From: Candidatus Omnitrophota bacterium
Lineage (GTDB): Bacteria > Omnitrophota > Gorgyraeia > 2-01-FULL-45-10
Direction of reading: 5' to 3'
Assembly: GCA_022703295.1 (NCBI GenBank)
Contig: JAKLDX010000026.1
Span: forward strand, 1,978 to 10,960
DNA: 8,983 nt
Shown here: piece by piece, positions 5,802 to 8,983 of the stretch
Position numbering within the stretch: the first letter of the stretch is position 1
How the letters are laid out: every line of letters begins with the position of its first letter
Notes under the pieces: model-generated
The model's database searches: none
What the model was told of the DNA's origin: nothing
The model's input: only the letters and a program-made list of their open reading frames with translations
Translations under genes and position numbers: made by a program

Positions 5802-6050
5802 ATGCCAAAAGTAGACGACCTGACACTGGAGAAGGAACTCCGGGAAATAATAGCGAAGATCGTCGAAATAGAGCCGGAGAAGATCACTCAGGACGCTAGT
5901 TTTGTTGAGGACCTTGGGATGGATTCGATGATGGCGCTTGAGATATTGGCGGCTATGGAGAAGAAGTATAAGATACAGGTCCCGGAAGAGAAATTGGGCC
6001 AGATAAAAAATCTGAAAGAAGTAATAAAGCTAACCAAGGAATATTTGTAA
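5802..6050 (+). CDS. Acyl carrier protein
   Basis: This 82-residue acidic helical protein carries the growing acyl chain on a 4'-phosphopantetheine arm. The attachment site is Ser42 in EDLGMDSMMALEI (37-49), the expected position and motif; helix II follows directly, and the PEEK loop and final helix (KNLKEVIKLTKEYL) match ACP architecture. Unlike typical AcpP, which has DSLDTVEL after the serine, this one has DSMMALEI, closer to carrier proteins of specialised pathways. It would dock with the ketosynthases, reductase and dehydratase encoded around it. A phosphopantetheinyl transferase is needed and is not encoded in the window. Four bases separate its stop from the dehydratase start. Confidence 0.93.
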   Translation: MPKVDDLTLEKELREIIAKIVEIEPEKITQDASFVEDLGMDSMMALEILAAMEKKYKIQVPEEKLGQIKNLKEVIKLTKEYL

Positions 6051-6054
6051 TCCT

Positions 6055-6477
6055 ATGATCGATACCGAAGAGATAAAAAGCCTTATACCGCAGAGATTCC
6101 CTTTTCTCATGCTCGACAGGGTGACCGAGCTTAAGGAAGGGGAGTATATCAAGGCTTATAAGAACGTTAGCATTAACGAGGAATACTTTAAAGGTCACTT
6201 TCCGGAAGCGCCGACATTTCCGGGTGCTTTCATTGCGGAGGCTATGGCACAGGCGGCATGCGTCCTGCTGAAAAAAAGCATCAAGGACCTGGCGGCCACA
6301 AAATTTTATGTGACGAGCGTTAAGATAAGATTTTTCAGGATAGTGGTCCCGGGTGATCAGTTGCAAATATTCATAAAGACGGTGAAGATGACGCGCTTGG
6401 GTGGAGTGTTCGAAGTCGAGGCGTCTGTTGATAAAACGGTAGTGGCAAAAGGAGATATGACATTTGCCTGCAAATAA
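6055..6477 (+). CDS. fabZ: 3-hydroxyacyl-ACP dehydratase, FabZ type (hot-dog fold)
   Basis: This enzyme removes water from 3-hydroxyacyl-ACP to give the trans-2-enoyl chain. The 140-residue length is normal for FabZ. IPQRFPFLMLDRV (11-23) is the typical N-terminal block. GHFPEAPTFPGAFIAEAMAQ (47-66) carries the catalytic pair His48 and Glu62. KFYVTSVKIRFFRIVVPGDQL (83-103) and a terminal GDMTFAC strand complete the hot-dog fold. There is no close Shine-Dalgarno; the nearest AAGGA is 14 bases upstream, inside the carrier protein gene, so translation probably depends on coupling. No enoyl reductase is present in the window, so this step could leave double bonds in the product unless one acts in trans. 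Its last 14 bases overlap the second ketosynthase. The symbol denotes the family. Confidence 0.93.
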   Translation: MIDTEEIKSLIPQRFPFLMLDRVTELKEGEYIKAYKNVSINEEYFKGHFPEAPTFPGAFIAEAMAQAACVLLKKSIKDLAATKFYVTSVKIRFFRIVVPGDQLQIFIKTVKMTRLGGVFEVEASVDKTVVAKGDMTFACK

Positions 6478-7684
6478 GCGCGTGGTGGTTACCGGCATGG
6501 GAGTGGTCTCATCCATAGGGATAGGCAAGGACGAATTCTGGCAAAATCTCATCGCCGGCAAGTCCGGCATATCCGAGGTGGAGAGGTTCGATACTTCTGT
6601 TTTTCCCACACATCGCGCGGGAGAGGTGAAAGGGTTTAAGGCCGAAGATTTTATGCCGCAGACCGTAGGTAAGCTGATAGGCAGGGGTTCTCAGATGGCG
6701 ATAGCGGCAACAAAATTGGCGCTGGAAGACGGCAAGGTGGATCTGAAAAAAACAGGCGGGGGTTACATCGGGCTCATAATCGGCACGACCATGGGCGAGT
6801 CACCGTCCATAGAGATGATAGATAAGTATTGGCTGCAGAAGGGCGAAGACGATATATACAAGTCCAACGTCGTGAATTTTCCGGTTTACAATCTTTCGGA
6901 TAATGTAGCCCACTTTTTCGGGCTATCGACATATAATTATGTAATACCTACCGCCTGCGCGGCCGGAAATTATTCCATAGGGTTCGCGTTTGACCTGATA
7001 CGGTCGGGGAAAAAGGATATGTTCATTGCCGGCGGCGCTGATCCTCTTTCGAGGCTCGCGTTCACCGGATTTAACCGTTTATTCGCAATGGCCGGTGAGA
7101 GGTGCCAGCCGTTCGATAAGAACCGCAAGGGCATGATGCTCGGTGAGGGCGGCGCGATGCTTGTTATCGAGAGCCTGGATAGCGCTATGAGCCGCGGCGC
7201 TAAGATTTACGCGGAAATCCTTGGCTATGGGTTGAGCTGTGATGCCTTTAACATGACTATACCGAGCGAGAAGGGCGTGGCGAAGGTAATGGAAAAAGCC
7301 ATTAAAAATGCCGGCATTAAAAAGAGCGATGTTGGTTATGTATCGGCTCATGGTACAGGCACAGGGCCGAATGACAAGACCGAAAGCGCGGCGGTAAAGG
7401 ATGTTTTTGGTGAGCTTGCGCCTAAGATACCCGTCAGCTCGATCAAGTCAATGCTCGGGCATACTATGGGGACGGCGAGTGCGCTAGAGGCAATAAGCTG
7501 CTGCCTTGCGATATGCGACAGCGTAGTACCGCCGACGATGAATTATGAGACGCCTGACCCGGAGTGCGATATTGACTGCGTCCCGAACAAATCGCGCAAG
7601 AAAGAAGTGCACGTTGCGTTGAACAACTCCTATGCCTTTGGCGGCAACAACGCCTGCGTAGTATTCAGGAAATATAAAAATTAG
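6464..7684 (+). CDS. Beta-ketoacyl-ACP synthase with intact Cys-His-His triad (FabF-like)
   Basis: This protein condenses acyl and malonyl-ACP units. Its 406 residues show VVVTGMGVVSSIG at the start, Cys165 in PTACAAGNYS, CQPFDKNRKGMMLGEG (214-229), His296 in SAHGTGTGPND, Lys328 and His333 in SIKSMLGHTMG, and the NNSYAFGGNNA loop (387-397), close to the canonical FGG loop. The active site is complete, unlike that of the ketosynthase-like protein earlier in the cluster. The start is TTG at 6464, with AAAAGGAG ending 9 bases upstream and 14 bp of overlap with the dehydratase gene. No in-frame ATG gives a sensible N-terminus, and starting at a later GTG (6481) would trim residues before the first strand. 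It is the likely catalytic half of the cluster's condensing unit; homodimeric KAS II-like action is the alternative. Confidence 0.92.
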   Translation: MPANKRVVVTGMGVVSSIGIGKDEFWQNLIAGKSGISEVERFDTSVFPTHRAGEVKGFKAEDFMPQTVGKLIGRGSQMAIAATKLALEDGKVDLKKTGGGYIGLIIGTTMGESPSIEMIDKYWLQKGEDDIYKSNVVNFPVYNLSDNVAHFFGLSTYNYVIPTACAAGNYSIGFAFDLIRSGKKDMFIAGGADPLSRLAFTGFNRLFAMAGERCQPFDKNRKGMMLGEGGAMLVIESLDSAMSRGAKIYAEILGYGLSCDAFNMTIPSEKGVAKVMEKAIKNAGIKKSDVGYVSAHGTGTGPNDKTESAAVKDVFGELAPKIPVSSIKSMLGHTMGTASALEAISCCLAICDSVVPPTMNYETPDPECDIDCVPNKSRKKEVHVALNNSYAFGGNNACVVFRKYKN

Positions 7685-7693
7685 GGAAATGAT

Positions 7694-8524
7694 ATGTGCG
7701 AATTTTGCGTAAAACACGGTGAAGGCAAGAAGTGGTACTTAAATGCTAAGAATTACAGCGATGAACTTTTAGCTGATTTGAGAAGAAGGGAACTTGTAAA
7801 GAATGTTTTTTATCGTGTTGATAAAATGTATAAAAGAGATTTTCAATTATATAAGTTGATACCGAATAAATTTCCCATACTGGGCATACTGAAAAAATGG
7901 ACAGCGCAGCGCATTCTGAAATATCAACATTGGGGGCAGGTTATTCCGATTGAAGACGTGAGCGTTATATTATCAATGGCAAGCTCGATTGTGCGGATTC
8001 CATGCATTTGTCGTAAGGTTTCTACTGGCAAAGAGGTGCGAACGTGCTTTTTGACCATAATGAATCCCGATTCTTTAGGGATAGCCGGATTGTTAGATCA
8101 GTCTTATTTTGGCGGGCCTGATGTTGCAAAATTTGAAAAGGTTGATAAAAAAGATGTCTTAAATTTTTTGAGCAAGCAGGAAACAAAAGGGATGGCACAT
8201 AGTATTTGGACGCATGGAACACCTTTTATAGGTGGCATTTGTAGTTGCGATGATAGTGGCTGCCTCGGTATGAAGATGTATAGAGAAGAAACTCCTGCCT
8301 TCTTTAAAGCAGAATATCGTGTTGTTGTCGATAAAGATAAATGCTCTGGTTGTTTTGCTTGCATAAAGAACTGTCTTTTTGGCGCATTGAGTCAAGATAA
8401 CTTGAATAAAAAAGTAAAGATTGATTTAAAGAAATGCTATGGTTGCGGCATTTGTAGATCGGTATGTAATAAAGGGGCCTTGGCGCTTAAGAATTGCGCT
8501 TATTTTTCCAAAGTTATCTTCTAA
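7694..8524 (+). CDS. Cysteine-rich iron-sulfur protein with C-terminal 2[4Fe-4S] ferredoxin domain
   Basis: The product has 276 residues. The N-terminus carries Cys2 and Cys5 in MCEFCVKHGEGKKWYLNAKNY. The middle has IPCICRK (Cys104, Cys106), Cys118, and GICSCDDSGC (Cys183, Cys185, Cys190). The C-terminus has two ferredoxin motifs, CSGCFACIKNC (Cys217, 220, 223, 227) and CYGCGICRSVC (Cys248, 251, 254, 258), each followed by the usual GAL turn. The order CxCR, later a C-x-C...C cluster, then two ferredoxin motifs resembles a class of anaerobe redox proteins annotated only as 4Fe-4S proteins. There is no membrane segment, so it is probably a cytoplasmic electron carrier or oxidoreductase subunit. 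It starts 9 bases after the ketosynthase with AGGGA upstream, so it may belong to that operon, but its composition is clearly more AT-rich. The substrate is unknown. Confidence 0.8.
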   Translation: MCEFCVKHGEGKKWYLNAKNYSDELLADLRRRELVKNVFYRVDKMYKRDFQLYKLIPNKFPILGILKKWTAQRILKYQHWGQVIPIEDVSVILSMASSIVRIPCICRKVSTGKEVRTCFLTIMNPDSLGIAGLLDQSYFGGPDVAKFEKVDKKDVLNFLSKQETKGMAHSIWTHGTPFIGGICSCDDSGCLGMKMYREETPAFFKAEYRVVVDKDKCSGCFACIKNCLFGALSQDNLNKKVKIDLKKCYGCGICRSVCNKGALALKNCAYFSKVIF

Positions 8525-8536
8525 AATAGGTAAATT

Positions 8537-8983
8537 ATGTGCGAATTTTGCGTTAAACATGGTGATGGTAAGAAATGGTATTTGAACGCAAAAAATTATA
8601 ATGATGACCTGCTTAACGATTTGCATAGGCGTAAGTTTGTTACGAACTTTTTTTGGTGGATTGACAAGTCTTATAAAAGATACTTTAACGTGGCTAGGCA
8701 TCTTCCGTTTAATTTGCCTATTATAGGTTCATCGCTAAAATTACTCATAAAACTAGCTTTTATAAATAAAAATTGGGGGCAAATAATTCCTTTGGAAGAA
8801 GTCGAAAAAATATTGTCACTTACCAATTCTATTGTTAGGGTTCCTTGCGTATGTAGAAAGTCGACTACTGGTAAGGAGGTTAGGTCTTGTTTCTTAATTA
8901 CAATAGATCCAGCAATAATAGGCATGGCTGATATAGTAGATCGATCTTTTTTTACAGGGCCGAACCTTGGACAATTTGAAAAA
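8537..8983 (+). CDS. Second cysteine-rich iron-sulfur protein, tandem paralogue (3' end beyond window)
   Basis: This frame is open from ATG at 8537 to the window edge, giving 149 residues. It is a clear paralogue of the preceding gene: 30 of the first 39 residues are identical, and the landmarks fall at the same numbers with no gap (Cys2 and Cys5 in MCEFCVKHGDGKKWYLNAKNY; Cys104 and Cys106 in VPCVCRK; Cys118; the closing GPNLGQFEK lines up with GPDVAKFEK). The C-terminal half, where ferredoxin motifs are expected by homology, is not in view. The gap between the genes is 12 bases, so they are probably co-transcribed. The ribosome site is weak (AGG at 8528-8530). The region is AT-rich, with long A and T runs. 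Since divergence is spread along the length, the duplication is not recent. Confidence 0.8.
   Translation, partial: MCEFCVKHGDGKKWYLNAKNYNDDLLNDLHRRKFVTNFFWWIDKSYKRYFNVARHLPFNLPIIGSSLKLLIKLAFINKNWGQIIPLEEVEKILSLTNSIVRVPCVCRKSTTGKEVRSCFLITIDPAIIGMADIVDRSFFTGPNLGQFEK

Noticed and set aside
5953..6609. Minus-strand open frame of 218 codons over the ACP, dehydratase and second KS genes
   Set aside because: It is antisense to three well-recognised genes with intact catalytic motifs, has no recognisable domain, and is a by-product of their codon composition.

Overview
The window is 8983 bases of bacterial sequence with almost every gene on the + strand, packed head to tail with short gaps or overlaps. 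No rRNA, tRNA, CRISPR array, transposase or phage gene is visible. The protein set (nickel-pincer cofactor genes, a PDZ/TPR-like exported protein, a HAMP membrane protein, a four-helix-bundle 'S23/IVP' protein and a small fatty-acid/polyketide-type cluster) fits an uncultured Gram-negative, anaerobe-like lineage such as Omnitrophota or a deltaproteobacterial relative. That placement is an inference from gene style and could be wrong.

Region 1 (1-3345) is a colinear run. It holds the 3' end of larB, a small four-helix-bundle gene sitting in a nest of short inverted and direct repeats, larC, a secreted PDZ-domain protein that overlaps larC by 20 bp, and a two-pass membrane protein with a HAMP domain but no output domain. 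LarB and LarC act in making the nickel-pincer nucleotide cofactor of lactate racemase-type enzymes. LarE and LarA are not in the window.

Region 2 (3346-3815) is a regulatory block. It has a possible promoter, two consecutive stem-loops, a 65-residue excisionase/MerR-like helix-turn-helix gene with a strong ribosome binding site, a clean rho-independent terminator starting in that gene's stop codon, and a 36-base gap before the next operon. The gap contains competing small hairpins around the next start codon.

Region 3 (3816-7684) is a five-gene biosynthetic cluster: ketosynthase-like protein, ketoreductase (FabG type), acyl carrier protein, dehydratase (FabZ type), ketosynthase. The second ketosynthase has the full Cys-His-His triad. 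The first keeps the cysteine but has Asn and Glu where the two histidines should be, and has lost the usual C-terminal GFGG-type loop. This looks like a KS plus chain-length-factor-like partner, as in highly reducing type II polyketide or polyene systems. No malonyl transferase, KAS III or enoyl reductase is present, so the cluster probably draws on the cell's primary fatty acid machinery for starter and extender units and could leave double bonds in its product.

Region 4 (7694-8983) holds two tandem, closely related iron-sulfur proteins, the second cut off by the window edge. They share an N-terminal MCEFC motif and a cysteine-rich middle. The complete copy ends in two [4Fe-4S] ferredoxin motifs. 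They are visibly more AT-rich than the cluster before them. Their link to the cluster is positional only.
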